Positions 26,340-35,984 are shown, numbered from the stretch's first letter. The stretch: DNA of 64,000 bases from Aliarcobacter lanthieri (GCF_013201625.1 NZ_CP053839.1:992001-1056000), one strand, 5' to 3'. Program-made: numbers and translations. The notes: generated by a model from the letters alone, not told the origin.

Positions 26340-27559
26340 ATCTAAAAGATTGGCAAGAGATAAATATTGGGAGTGACACTACTTTAAAAGCTAGGATTGG
26401 TTGGCAAGGTTTAACAACTGGTGAATACAAAGATAGTGGAGAATATTATCTTGTAACTGGAACTGATTTTGAAAATGGTTTAGTAAATTGGGATACTTGT
26501 CATTTTGTAAATAAATGGAGATTTGACCAAGATAAAAATATTCAATTAAAAGTTAATGATGTACTTATCACAAAAGATGGAACTATTGGTAAAGCTGGTT
26601 TTATTGATACTATTAAGTTGCCAACAACTTTAAATAGTGGGGTGTTTGTAATAAGAACAAATAGTAATAAATTAGACCAAAAGTATCTGTATTATATTTT
26701 TACATCTGAAATTTTTGTTGAATTTTTGAATAGATTAACAGCAGGTTCTACAATCAATCACTTGTATCAAAAAGACTTTATACACTTTACTTTTAAAGCT
26801 CCAAATATTGAAGAACAAAAAGCAATAGCAAAAGCTTTAAGTGATACAGATGAACTTATTACAACACTAGAAAAACTAATATCAAAAAAAGAAGCTATCA
26901 AACAAGGCACTATGCAACAACTACTAACTGGTAAAAAAAGATTAAGTGGATTTAGTGATGAGTGGGAAGAAAAAGGGCTTGGAGAAATTGCTATTTTTAG
27001 AAGAGGGAGTTTCCCTCAACCATATGGGTTATCTAAATGGTATGATGAATCCAATGGATTACCTTTTATACAAGTTTATGATGTTGATAAAAATATGAAG
27101 CTCAAAAATGATACAAAACAGCATATAAGTGATATAGCAAAAAAATTAAGTGTTTTTGTTAAAAAAGGTACTGTAATTCTTACTATTCAAGGAAGTATAG
27201 GAAGAATAGCAATAACTCAATATGATGCATATATTGATAGAACATTGTTGATTTTTACTGATTTTTTAGTTCAAATGGATAAAATTTTCTTTTCTTATGT
27301 TGTTCAAGAGTTATTCAGAATTGAAAAAGAGAAAGCTGCAGGTGGAACAATTAAGACAATAACAAAAGAAGAATTATCTAGTTTTAGTGTAATGATTCCA
27401 AGATTTTTAGAACAACAAGCAATAGCTCAAATTCTATCAGATATGGACAATGAAATAGAAATTTTAAAATCAAAACTCTCAAAAACAAAAGCCATCAAAG
27501 ATGGTATAATAAGTGAACTTCTTACTGGAAAAACTAGATTAAAGGTAAAAGATGAGTAA
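26333..27559 (+). CDS. hsdS: type I restriction-modification system, specificity subunit
   Basis: This 408-aa protein has two target-recognition domains (about 1-155 and 210-355). Each is followed by a conserved helical spacer: EEQKAIAKALSDTDELITTL then QQLLTGKKRL, and EQQAIAQILSDMDNEIEIL then SELLTGKTRL. It selects the bipartite methylation and restriction site for HsdM and HsdR. Both TRDs look full length and the frame is intact. It overlaps the 50-aa antitoxin-like gene by 8 bases. Confidence 0.95.
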   Translation: MVNLKDWQEINIGSDTTLKARIGWQGLTTGEYKDSGEYYLVTGTDFENGLVNWDTCHFVNKWRFDQDKNIQLKVNDVLITKDGTIGKAGFIDTIKLPTTLNSGVFVIRTNSNKLDQKYLYYIFTSEIFVEFLNRLTAGSTINHLYQKDFIHFTFKAPNIEEQKAIAKALSDTDELITTLEKLISKKEAIKQGTMQQLLTGKKRLSGFSDEWEEKGLGEIAIFRRGSFPQPYGLSKWYDESNGLPFIQVYDVDKNMKLKNDTKQHISDIAKKLSVFVKKGTVILTIQGSIGRIAITQYDAYIDRTLLIFTDFLVQMDKIFFSYVVQELFRIEKEKAAGGTIKTITKEELSSFSVMIPRFLEQQAIAQILSDMDNEIEILKSKLSKTKAIKDGIISELLTGKTRLKVKDE

Positions 27560-27704
27560 AAATCCTATAAATAAAACACTACTAAGCCAAACTATAAAAA
27601 CAACTCAAGCAATAGAGGGATATAAAGAAGCAAATAAACAAACTATCCAAAAAGCTCAAAGTCTAAGGGAAAAGTATGGTATCAAAGTATCAGCTAAAAG
27701 ATAA
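27552..27704 (+). CDS. 50-aa Fic antitoxin-like protein (class I, VbhA type)
   Basis: The 50-codon frame overlaps hsdS by 8 bases and the fic gene by 29 bases. It contains TQAIEG (Thr18-xxx-Glu22-Gly23), which fits the Fic inhibitory motif (S/T)xxxE(G/N). In class I Fic systems a separate small antitoxin places this Glu in the active site. The second half (QTIQKAQSLREKYGIKVSAK) is basic. The assignment rests on the motif and on its position directly before fic. Confidence 0.7.
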   Translation: MSKNPINKTLLSQTIKTTQAIEGYKEANKQTIQKAQSLREKYGIKVSAKR

Positions 27705-28287
27705 CTCTTTTTATATAAAAGACACTGATATTCCTATCAATAAATATAATATTGATGATAGTGAAACATTACATGAAATCGAAAAAGAGCTTCTTGAAGA
27801 AGCTTATCTTATTTTTTTTGATGAGTTAGATGAGAGTACAGTTTTTCATGAAAACTATCTAAAAGAATTACATAAAAGAACATTTGAATCACTTTATGAA
27901 TGGGCTGGAGTTTTTAGAGACTTTAATATGGCAAAAGGTGATAGTAGATTTTGTCAAGGTGCGTATGTACAAAATGAATCAAAAAAAATATTTGAAGCTT
28001 TGAAAAAAGAAAATTATCTAAAAGATTTTGAAAATAGACCCAAAGAAGAGTTTGCAAATAGATTGGCATATTTTCAATGTGAACTGATAGCATTACATCC
28101 CTTTTATGAACTAAATGGAAGAATCACTCGTATGTTCTTTGATATGATAGTTGCATATAATGGATATAAATTTATAAACTATTCAAACTTTACACCTAAA
28201 AAATATATTCAAGCATCAATAGATTGCGTACAACTTGCAGATTGTGACAACTTAGAAAAAATTATATTAAATGGACTTGAAAAGTGA
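27676..28287 (+). CDS. fic: Fic-domain protein (putative AMP-transferase toxin)
   Basis: This 203-aa protein has the flap-like segment LYEWAGVFRDFNMAKGDSRF (73-92) and the core motif HPFYELNGRITR starting at His141. The canonical form is HPFx(D/E)GNGRxxR; here Leu replaces the first Gly. His141, Glu145, Asn147 and the Arg residues are present. It has no N-terminal inhibitory helix, consistent with control by the preceding 50-aa protein. It is translationally coupled on both sides. Fic enzymes add AMP or related groups to target proteins; the target is unknown. Confidence 0.85.
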   Translation: MVSKYQLKDNSFYIKDTDIPINKYNIDDSETLHEIEKELLEEAYLIFFDELDESTVFHENYLKELHKRTFESLYEWAGVFRDFNMAKGDSRFCQGAYVQNESKKIFEALKKENYLKDFENRPKEEFANRLAYFQCELIALHPFYELNGRITRMFFDMIVAYNGYKFINYSNFTPKKYIQASIDCVQLADCDNLEKIILNGLEK

Positions 28288-29759
28288 CAAAAGATGTTAA
28301 AGTATTTGTAAATAGTTTTGATGAGTTTATAAGTAATTTGCCATTTCAATTAGCGATTGACAGCTACCAAAGACCATATGTATGGGGTGAAGGAAAAGTA
28401 AATGAGCTAATAGATGATTTAAAAGAGTATTTGTATAATCCTAAAAGTCTTAGTTACTATATGGGAACTATACTTTTACATAAAAAGACAGATGATAAAA
28501 ATCAAACAAAATACTATATTATTGATGGTCAACAGCGACTAACAACCTTGATGATTTTGTATTTTGTTCATTTCAATAACTTACCTAAAAATACTTCTTT
28601 AAGTTATAATTCGCCTGTTTCTGTTAAATACATTCAGGAAGTGAAAAGTAAGTTTATAAATAATCAAACCATTTTTAAAAATCATATGAATGATTTATTC
28701 AATAAAATTTCATTTACTTTTGTAATTACTAATTCAGAAGATTTAGCTTTTACTTTTTTTGATACACAAAATAATAGAGGTGTAAAATTAAGTACTACTG
28801 ATTTACTTAAAGCATATCATTTAAGAGCAATCGATGGTAATTCAAAAGAAGAATTACAAATAAAATACGCAAAAGAATGGGAAACTATCCAAAGACAAGA
28901 AAGTATTTTACCTACAAGTTACGATTTTGTATCTCAACTTTATGAAAAATTTATTTATAGAGTAAGAAACTGGACAGGACAAAAAAATATAATTAAAGAA
29001 AATAGAGAACAAATAATAAAAGAATTTCAAACAGATACACTCTCAACTAAAGATAATTTAGTAAATCTTTATAACAATATAAATAATCAAAAGTATTTAA
29101 ATATTAGATTTGAAGATAACAAGATGGTTCAGAATTTTACAAAAGAACTTTATAATAAAAATAGTATAGATTTACCTTTTACATTAAGACAGCCTATTGA
29201 TAAAGGAGTAGGCTTTTTTCTATTTACAAAGAAATATGCTCAAATTTTAGATTATATTTTTATGCAAAATAACAAAGATATTTTGGATACAAATATCTTA
29301 GAGTTTAGAAAATTTTATAATATAGTTTATAAGCATTTATCAATTTATCTAAAAGAATTATTTATTATTTCTATTTTAATTTTTTATGATAAATTCAAAA
29401 GTAATAAGCTTTTAGAGTTTGCTTTATGTCTTGATTATAATTTAGGTGCAATTAGACTTGAAAAAACATATGTTTTTGAACAAGCACCTATTAAATTTTT
29501 AAAAGAGAGTTCTCTTAATTTATTTGATTTAATAAGTTTTAGCTTTAGATCTGAAGAAGTAATAAATTATTTAAAATCTGAAGGAAAAAGAATTAGTGTA
29601 TATGAAAAAGAAAACATTAAACCAAATGAAGGTGTTCAAGGTAGATATAAAGCATCAGTATTAAAATATTTTGAAAAAGAATTTAAAGAAGAAAAATTGA
29701 ATTATTTAAAAGATAGAGAATATTGGAATGACTATAAGATAAAGGGATTAAATGGTTAA
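28284..29759 (+). CDS. DUF262 protein (GmrSD-like N-terminal domain)
   Basis: This 491-aa protein starts at GTG 28284, overlapping the fic stop by 4 bases. The N-terminal part has the DUF262 (ParB-like) features YQRPYVWGEGKVNELIDDL and YYIIDGQQRLTTLMILYF (about 75-92), with FFDTQNNRGVKLSTTDLLKA near 160. The rest is helical and no HNH-type motif is seen. In GmrSD-type enzymes the DUF262 domain hydrolyses nucleotide and partners with a DUF1524 nuclease. Here the next gene encodes both domains, so the two may form a complex. Confidence 0.85.
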   Translation: MTKDVKVFVNSFDEFISNLPFQLAIDSYQRPYVWGEGKVNELIDDLKEYLYNPKSLSYYMGTILLHKKTDDKNQTKYYIIDGQQRLTTLMILYFVHFNNLPKNTSLSYNSPVSVKYIQEVKSKFINNQTIFKNHMNDLFNKISFTFVITNSEDLAFTFFDTQNNRGVKLSTTDLLKAYHLRAIDGNSKEELQIKYAKEWETIQRQESILPTSYDFVSQLYEKFIYRVRNWTGQKNIIKENREQIIKEFQTDTLSTKDNLVNLYNNINNQKYLNIRFEDNKMVQNFTKELYNKNSIDLPFTLRQPIDKGVGFFLFTKKYAQILDYIFMQNNKDILDTNILEFRKFYNIVYKHLSIYLKELFIISILIFYDKFKSNKLLEFALCLDYNLGAIRLEKTYVFEQAPIKFLKESSLNLFDLISFSFRSEEVINYLKSEGKRISVYEKENIKPNEGVQGRYKASVLKYFEKEFKEEKLNYLKDREYWNDYKIKGLNG

Positions 29760-31656
29760 ATCAAAATTATTTACTATAAATGATATTGTAGAAAAAGATT
29801 TTAGCTTTGAAATTCCTATTTATCAAAGACTTTATGTTTGGAAAGATGAGCAAGTAAAAATACTTTTGGATGATTTGTATGAAGCATTTAAATCAAATAA
29901 GGATATTTTTTATCTTGGAAATGTTTTGGTTGTAGAAAATAGTAATAACAAACATTTTGATTTAATAGATGGACAGCAAAGATTTACAACTTTATGGATG
30001 TTTTCTATTGTTTTTAAAGAAGCAATGGAATCCTTTATTTATAAGAATGGAAATTTTAGACTAAATTTCTCTATTCGTGATGAAGTAAAAAACTTTTTTA
30101 ATTCATTTTTGATGGATAAAGATACTAATTTGAGAATTGATGAAAATATATCAAAAGCATTAGTAGAGATTAAAAACTATTTTCAAAATAAGAATAAAGA
30201 TATATTTGAGTTTACAAAGTTTTTAATGCAAAAAGTACAATTGTTATTTACTATTGTGCCTAAAGAAACTGATTTAAATAAGCTTTTTGAACTTATTAAT
30301 AATCGAGGAGTGCAACTACAACATCATGAAATTCTAAAAGCAAAGATTTTAAAGAAAATTGATGATAATGAAAAATTAAAATATAGTAATTTATGGGATT
30401 CTTGTTCCTATATGGATAATTACGTGGAAAAAAATCTTAGAGATATTGCAAAAGTAAAAATATCTCAAATTTTTTCTAATAAAAAATCAAAAAAAGATGT
30501 TGAACCTCTAGCTATTGCTGAAGAAGTTTTAAAATTAATTAATAATACTAAATTAACAAAGTTTGAGCCATTATCATTAGAACAGATTTTAAAAGACAAT
30601 AAAAATATATCTGAAACAGTAGAAGATAATCTAGATGAATATAAATCCAATAGTAATGTAAGAAGTATCATTACATTTTCAATGCTATTACAACATACTT
30701 TAAGAATTTATTTAATAAAAAAAGAATCTAAAGATATTCAAAAGATATTGGATAAAGAATTACTAAATATTTTTGATAGTTATTTCTTTTTTGATTCTAA
30801 TAATAAAGAAGATGTAAAATACTTTATAGAATTGTTATGGAGAGTTAGGTACATGTTTGATAAATATATTATCAAATGGGTAGAAACTGAAGATGGTGAA
30901 ACACATCTGATTAATCAGCTTTATTTAAATCATAATAAAATTAAAAAGTCAAAAAGTCTAGTAAGAGGAGAACCTGAATCAAATGAAGGTGTAGCATTGC
31001 TTCAAAGTATGATATATCATTCACAACAACTTACAACACATTATTGGTTAACTCCATATTTGTATTATTTATATTTAAACGGTGGAAACAATAAAAAACA
31101 TTATGAGTATTTAAGATATTTGGATAATAATTTATTATCTAATAGAAGCGAAGAGACCTTAATGCAACGAACATATAAGTTTACAAAAGATTTTAGTTAC
31201 AGCGAAAATTATGATTATACTGAACTTAGAGAAGCAAAAGGTGTTAGATTTTCTCATTATTGGTTTTACAAATTAGAATTTGTTTTGTGGTATTTATTAA
31301 AAGATAAAAAAGATAAAAAATGGGAAAAATTTAGATTTACTGCAAAAAACTCAGTTGAACATATTTCTCCACAGCATCCTAAAGAGGAAGATACAAATAA
31401 AGTATCAAAAGATATTTTAGATACTTTTGGTAATACATCTCTTGTATCAAGAAGTATAAATTCTGAATACAGTAACTTACCATATAATGAGAAGAGACAA
31501 AGATTTTTTAATAAAAATAAAGAAAAACTAGATTCTTTAAAAATGGACTTGATATACCAAAATAAAGAATGGAATGATAACTTAGCAATAGAACATCAAA
31601 AAAAGATGTTTGAGTATCTAGAAGAATATTTTGAAAGTGAGATAATATATGAGTGA
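29752..31656 (+). CDS. DUF262-DUF1524 protein (GmrSD/type IV restriction-like)
   Basis: This is a 634-aa protein. The N-terminal DUF262 domain has IPIYQRLYVWKDEQVKILLD and DLIDGQQRFTTLWM (about 65-78). FELINNRGVQLQHHEILKAK follows near 180. The C-terminal DUF1524 HNH-like domain begins near 530 with SVEHISPQHPKEED and continues with FGNTSLVSRSINSEYSN. Fused forms such as GmrSD cut modified phage DNA. It overlaps both neighbours by 8 bases, inside the type I operon. Its substrate is unknown. Confidence 0.88.
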   Translation: MVKSKLFTINDIVEKDFSFEIPIYQRLYVWKDEQVKILLDDLYEAFKSNKDIFYLGNVLVVENSNNKHFDLIDGQQRFTTLWMFSIVFKEAMESFIYKNGNFRLNFSIRDEVKNFFNSFLMDKDTNLRIDENISKALVEIKNYFQNKNKDIFEFTKFLMQKVQLLFTIVPKETDLNKLFELINNRGVQLQHHEILKAKILKKIDDNEKLKYSNLWDSCSYMDNYVEKNLRDIAKVKISQIFSNKKSKKDVEPLAIAEEVLKLINNTKLTKFEPLSLEQILKDNKNISETVEDNLDEYKSNSNVRSIITFSMLLQHTLRIYLIKKESKDIQKILDKELLNIFDSYFFFDSNNKEDVKYFIELLWRVRYMFDKYIIKWVETEDGETHLINQLYLNHNKIKKSKSLVRGEPESNEGVALLQSMIYHSQQLTTHYWLTPYLYYLYLNGGNNKKHYEYLRYLDNNLLSNRSEETLMQRTYKFTKDFSYSENYDYTELREAKGVRFSHYWFYKLEFVLWYLLKDKKDKKWEKFRFTAKNSVEHISPQHPKEEDTNKVSKDILDTFGNTSLVSRSINSEYSNLPYNEKRQRFFNKNKEKLDSLKMDLIYQNKEWNDNLAIEHQKKMFEYLEEYFESEIIYE

Positions 31657-34600
31657 TGTAGGACAAAATGAAAGAGCAACCCAAAATCGTGTAGTAAAAC
31701 TTATTTCTAAAAAACTAGGTTATAAATATCTTGGAGATTTTCAAGATAGAGCAAATAATCAAAATATAGAAAAAGAGATACTAAAAAAGTGGCTTTTAAG
31801 TCGTGGAGTTAGTGAAGCTTTATATACAAAAGTTGAGCGACAAATAGAACAATCTATTGCTTTAGGTGGTGGAAGAAAATTATATGAAGCAAATAAAGAG
31901 TTCTACTCACTTTTAAGATATGGTGTAAAAGATAAAGAAAATCAAAATGATAAAAATGAAACAGTATGGCTAATTGATTGGAAAAATATTGATCATAATG
32001 AATTTGCAATTGCTGAAGAAGTAACAATTAAAGGGCAAAATACAAAAAGACCTGATATTGTACTTTATGTAAATGGAATAGCATTAGGAGTACTTGAATT
32101 AAAACGCTCAAAAGTAGGGGTAACTGAAGGTATTAGACAAAATCTTGATAATCAAAAAGCTACTTTTATTAGAGATTTTTTTGCTACTATTCAACTTATA
32201 ATGGCAGGTAATGCCTCTCAAGGTTTAAGATATGGAACTATTGAAACTACTGAAAAATATTATCTTAGTTGGAAAGAAGAAAATCCTTACTATAACTCAA
32301 AAATAGACTCTAAAGATAAAAAATATTTAAGTGCTTTAGAGTTTGGATGTGATGGAGAAGCAGTAAGTGGAATTTTAGATTTTGACATCATAAGATTACT
32401 GAATAAAAAAAGATTTTTAGAACTAATTCATGATTTTATAGTTTATGATAGTGGAACTAAAAAAACTTGCAGACAAAATCAATATTTTGGAATAAAAAAA
32501 GCTCAAGAACATATAGCTAAAAGAGAAGGTGGAATTATTTGGCATACTCAAGGAAGTGGTAAATCACTTACTATGGTGTGGTTAGCTAAATGGATTAGAG
32601 AAAATGTACAAAAATCAAGAGTTTTAATCATCACAGATAGAACAGAATTAGACCAACAAATAGAAAAAGTATTTACAGGAGTTGAAGAACAAATTTATAG
32701 AACAAAAAGTGGAAGAGATTTAATTGGTGTTTTAAATGACTCAAAAGAGTGGTTGATGTGTTCACTTGTTCATAAATTTGGAACAGATGAGAAAAAGTCA
32801 AGTGAAGCAACAGATGAATATATAAAAGAGCTTCAAAGTATGCTTCCAAAAGATTTTAGTGCTAAAGGCGAACTTTTTGTATTTGTAGATGAGTGTCATA
32901 GAACACAATCAGGACAATTACATGATGCTATGAAAAAAATCTTACCTAATGCCATGTTTATAGGTTTTACAGGAACACCACTTTTAAAAGATGATAAACA
33001 AAAAAGTATAGAAGTATTTGGTGGATATATTCATACTTATAAATTTGATGAAGCTGTAAAAGATGGAGTTGTTCTTGATTTGCAATATGAAGCAAGAGAT
33101 ATAGACCAATATATTGGTAATCAAAAGAAAATTGATGAATGGTTTGATTTAAAAACTAAAGATTTATCAGATGTCGCAAAAGCACAATTAAAACAAAAGT
33201 GGGGAACTATGCAAAAAGTTCTCTCTTCAAAACAAAGACTTGATTTAATTGTTCAAGATATATTATTAGATATGGAAAGAAAACCTAGACTTATTGATGG
33301 TAGAGGTAATGCAATGCTTGTATCTGATAGTATTTACAATGCTTGCCAATTTTATGAATTGTTTGAACAAACAGACCTAAAAGGTAAAACAGCAATAGTT
33401 ACAAGTTATGTTCCATCGGAAGCAGATATAAAAGGCGAAGAAAGTGGTGAGGGGAAAACAGAAGCTATAAGAAAATATGAAATATATCGAAAAATGTTAG
33501 CTAACTATTTTGAAATAGATGAAAATGAAGCATCTAAAAAAGTAGATGAATTTGAAAAACAAGTAAAAGAGAAATTTAGCAAAGAACCTGGGCAAATGAG
33601 ATTATTGATAGTTGTTGATAAACTTCTAACTGGATTTGATGCTCCAAGTGCTACATATCTTTATATAGATAAACAATTAAAAGACCATGGATTATTTCAA
33701 GCTATTTGTAGAGTAAATAGACTTGATGGTGAAGATAAAGAGTATGGATATATTATAGATTATAAAGATTTATTTCATAAATTAGAAGGTGCAGTTGAAG
33801 ATTATACAAGTGGTGCATTAGATGGATATGAGAAAGAAGATATTCAAGGTTTACTTACAGATAGACTTAAAAAATCTAAAGAGAGATTAGAAGAAGCAAG
33901 AGAAAGTATAAAAGCTTTATGTGAAGCTGTAAATGAACCAAAAAATGAATTGGACTATCAACGATATTTTTGTGGTGATACAAGTAATAAAGATGCTTTA
34001 AAAGAGAATGAACAAAAAAGAATAGCACTTTATAAATTTACAGTTAGTCTAATCAGGGCTTATGCAAATTTAGCAAATGAATTTAGTGAAGCTGGATATT
34101 CTAAAAATGAGTTTGAAACTATAAAAAAAGAAGTAATATACTATACAAATATTAGAGATTTAATCAAAAATTCAAGTGGTGATTATATTGATTTGAAAAA
34201 ATATGAAGCTGATATGAGAAGATTGATTGATACTTATATAAAAGCTGATGATAGTGAAGTTGTTGCAACATTTGAAGATATGGGGATTATCGAATTACTT
34301 GTAAATAATAGTAGTGATGATTTTGAGAAAAAGATTCCAAAAGGTATGAATCAAACAAAAGAATCAATGGCTGAAAGTATAGAAAATAATGTTAGAAAAC
34401 TTATTATTGATGAATCACCAACAAATCCAAAATATTATGAAAAAATGTCTGAACTTCTTGATGCACTTATTAAAGAGAGAAAAGAAAATGCAATCGAATA
34501 TAAAAAATATTTAGAAAAAATAAAAGATTTAGCAAAACAATCTAAACCAAAAGGAAATCATACTTCGGGAAATTATCCAAAAGATATAAATACAAGTGGT

Positions 34601-34807
34601 AAAAGAGCATTGTATGATAATTTAGAGCAAAATGAGGATTTAGTATTGAGATTAGATACAGTTTTAGAAATAAGTATTACAGATAACTGGATTGGTAATA
34701 AAATAAAAGAGAAAAAGGTTCGAAAATCAATAGCACTTATAATTGATAACGAAGAACAAATAGATAAAATTATGAATATTATAAAAGAGCAAGATGAGTA
34801 TAAATAG
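31649..34807 (+). CDS. hsdR: type I restriction-modification system, restriction/translocase subunit
   Basis: This is a 1052-aa protein. The N-terminal nuclease has the PD-(D/E)xK pattern RPDIVLYVN followed by GVLELKRSK (about 134-155). The SF2 motor has Walker A HTQGSGKS (about 303), the motif II variant DECHRTQSG, FIGFTGTPLL, and the late motif FQAICRVNRLDG. The C-terminal region is helical. It cuts unmethylated DNA after translocation, together with HsdM and HsdS. It is separated from hsdS by four inserted genes and overlaps the YgjP-type gene by 14 bases. Confidence 0.95.
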   Translation: MSDVGQNERATQNRVVKLISKKLGYKYLGDFQDRANNQNIEKEILKKWLLSRGVSEALYTKVERQIEQSIALGGGRKLYEANKEFYSLLRYGVKDKENQNDKNETVWLIDWKNIDHNEFAIAEEVTIKGQNTKRPDIVLYVNGIALGVLELKRSKVGVTEGIRQNLDNQKATFIRDFFATIQLIMAGNASQGLRYGTIETTEKYYLSWKEENPYYNSKIDSKDKKYLSALEFGCDGEAVSGILDFDIIRLLNKKRFLELIHDFIVYDSGTKKTCRQNQYFGIKKAQEHIAKREGGIIWHTQGSGKSLTMVWLAKWIRENVQKSRVLIITDRTELDQQIEKVFTGVEEQIYRTKSGRDLIGVLNDSKEWLMCSLVHKFGTDEKKSSEATDEYIKELQSMLPKDFSAKGELFVFVDECHRTQSGQLHDAMKKILPNAMFIGFTGTPLLKDDKQKSIEVFGGYIHTYKFDEAVKDGVVLDLQYEARDIDQYIGNQKKIDEWFDLKTKDLSDVAKAQLKQKWGTMQKVLSSKQRLDLIVQDILLDMERKPRLIDGRGNAMLVSDSIYNACQFYELFEQTDLKGKTAIVTSYVPSEADIKGEESGEGKTEAIRKYEIYRKMLANYFEIDENEASKKVDEFEKQVKEKFSKEPGQMRLLIVVDKLLTGFDAPSATYLYIDKQLKDHGLFQAICRVNRLDGEDKEYGYIIDYKDLFHKLEGAVEDYTSGALDGYEKEDIQGLLTDRLKKSKERLEEARESIKALCEAVNEPKNELDYQRYFCGDTSNKDALKENEQKRIALYKFTVSLIRAYANLANEFSEAGYSKNEFETIKKEVIYYTNIRDLIKNSSGDYIDLKKYEADMRRLIDTYIKADDSEVVATFEDMGIIELLVNNSSDDFEKKIPKGMNQTKESMAESIENNVRKLIIDESPTNPKYYEKMSELLDALIKERKENAIEYKKYLEKIKDLAKQSKPKGNHTSGNYPKDINTSGKRALYDNLEQNEDLVLRLDTVLEISITDNWIGNKIKEKKVRKSIALIIDNEEQIDKIMNIIKEQDEYK

Positions 34808-35507
34808 TTTTAGTAATATCGTTGTTAGTGGATTAGAAATAGTCATTGAACGAAAAGATATAAAAAATCTTCATATTGGAGTATATCCTCCAAATGGGAA
34901 AATTAGAGTAGCAACTCCTATAAAACTAAATGATGAAGCTGTAAGACTTGCTGTTATATCAAGATTATCTTGGATTAAAAAACAACAACAAAGTTTTTTA
35001 AAACAACCAAGACAAACAAAAAGAGAAATGGTATCGGGAGAGAGTCATTATCTTTTTGGAAAAAGATATTTATTAGATGTTAAATATGAAAATACAAAGC
35101 ATTCAATAATAAAAAAACATTCTAAATTATTAATATCTGTAAAAGAGAATACAACAAGAGAAAATAGACTTAAGGTACTTGAAAAATATTATAGAGAACA
35201 TTTAACTATTGAACTTGAAAAGTTTATAGAAAAATGGAAAAATATAATAGGTGTTAATATAGACTCATGGAAAATTCAAAAAATGAAAACAAAGTGGGGA
35301 AGTTGTAATATTGAGGATAAACGATTACTTTTTAATCTTGAATTGGCAAAAGTACCAGTAGAGTGTATAGAATATATTGTAGTACATGAAATGATACATT
35401 TACAAGAAAGACATCACAATGATAATTTTAAAGCTTTAATGGATAAATACATAATTGATTGGGAAAGTAGAAAAGAGCGTTTAAAACAGTGTCCTATAGG
35501 TTATTAA
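34794..35507 (+). CDS. YgjP/DUF45-type zinc metallopeptidase
   Basis: This 237-aa protein has the C-terminal zinc motif HEMIHLQERHH (near 200), preceded by MKTKWGSCN and the aliphatic VPVECIEYIVV, as in the YgjP/SprT-like family. It has no signal peptide. Genes of this family are often found next to type I restriction subunits; a regulatory or proteolytic role there is suspected but unproven. It is the last gene of the overlapping operon. Confidence 0.88.
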   Translation: MSINSFSNIVVSGLEIVIERKDIKNLHIGVYPPNGKIRVATPIKLNDEAVRLAVISRLSWIKKQQQSFLKQPRQTKREMVSGESHYLFGKRYLLDVKYENTKHSIIKKHSKLLISVKENTTRENRLKVLEKYYREHLTIELEKFIEKWKNIIGVNIDSWKIQKMKTKWGSCNIEDKRLLFNLELAKVPVECIEYIVVHEMIHLQERHHNDNFKALMDKYIIDWESRKERLKQCPIGY

Positions 35508-35648
35508 ATAATAAATAAAAAAGAATCTGTGGCATATAATATAAACCTAATTATAAAAAATAACTTTATTTAATTGTGTATAATTTTAACATTTGTTTAT
35601 AATAAAATAAAACTATGAATACATTTGAGTTGAATTAATAAAACAAAT

Positions 35649-35906
35649 TTATTTCTCTTCCCTAAAAAACTCACAAACATCAACTTCAAGAACATAAGCT
35701 ATTTTTAGTAGGTGTTCTATATTAAAATGGTTATTTTTATGATTTATCTCTGCACAAGATATGATACTTACTGACTTATGCCCAATTCTATGGGATAAGT
35801 CTAATTGGCTAATACCTTTTTCTTTTCTTAATCTTTTGACATTTTGACCAATTATTTTATGAAAATCATTTATATAAGTTTCACTTATATCGTCGATATG
35901 TTTCAA
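35649..35906 (-). CDS. XRE-family HTH repressor
   Basis: This 85-aa protein has a Cro/C1-type helix-turn-helix at about 18-75: IGQNVKRLRKEKGISQLDLS, then IEHLLKIAYVLEVDVCEFF. It is divergent from the four-gene cargo module that starts at 36009. The intergenic region carries two copies of TTGTRATAGCAAG, so it probably controls that module and itself. Confidence 0.85.
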   Translation of the reverse strand: MKHIDDISETYINDFHKIIGQNVKRLRKEKGISQLDLSHRIGHKSVSIISCAEINHKNNHFNIEHLLKIAYVLEVDVCEFFREEK

Positions 35907-35923
35907 TTTTCACCTTTTTTACA

Positions 35924-35984
35924 TTGTAATAGCAAGTTTTAAGTTTAATAAGATAAAATTATTTTTACAACTTGTGATAGCAAG
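35924..35984. promoter_or_regulatory. paired operator-like repeats
   Basis: TTGTAATAGCAAG (35924-35936) and TTGTGATAGCAAG (35972-35984) are direct repeats 48 bases apart. They lie between the divergent XRE gene and the 36009 gene. The second sits in a partial dyad CTTG-N6-CAAG. They are candidate binding sites for the XRE protein. Confidence 0.6.
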
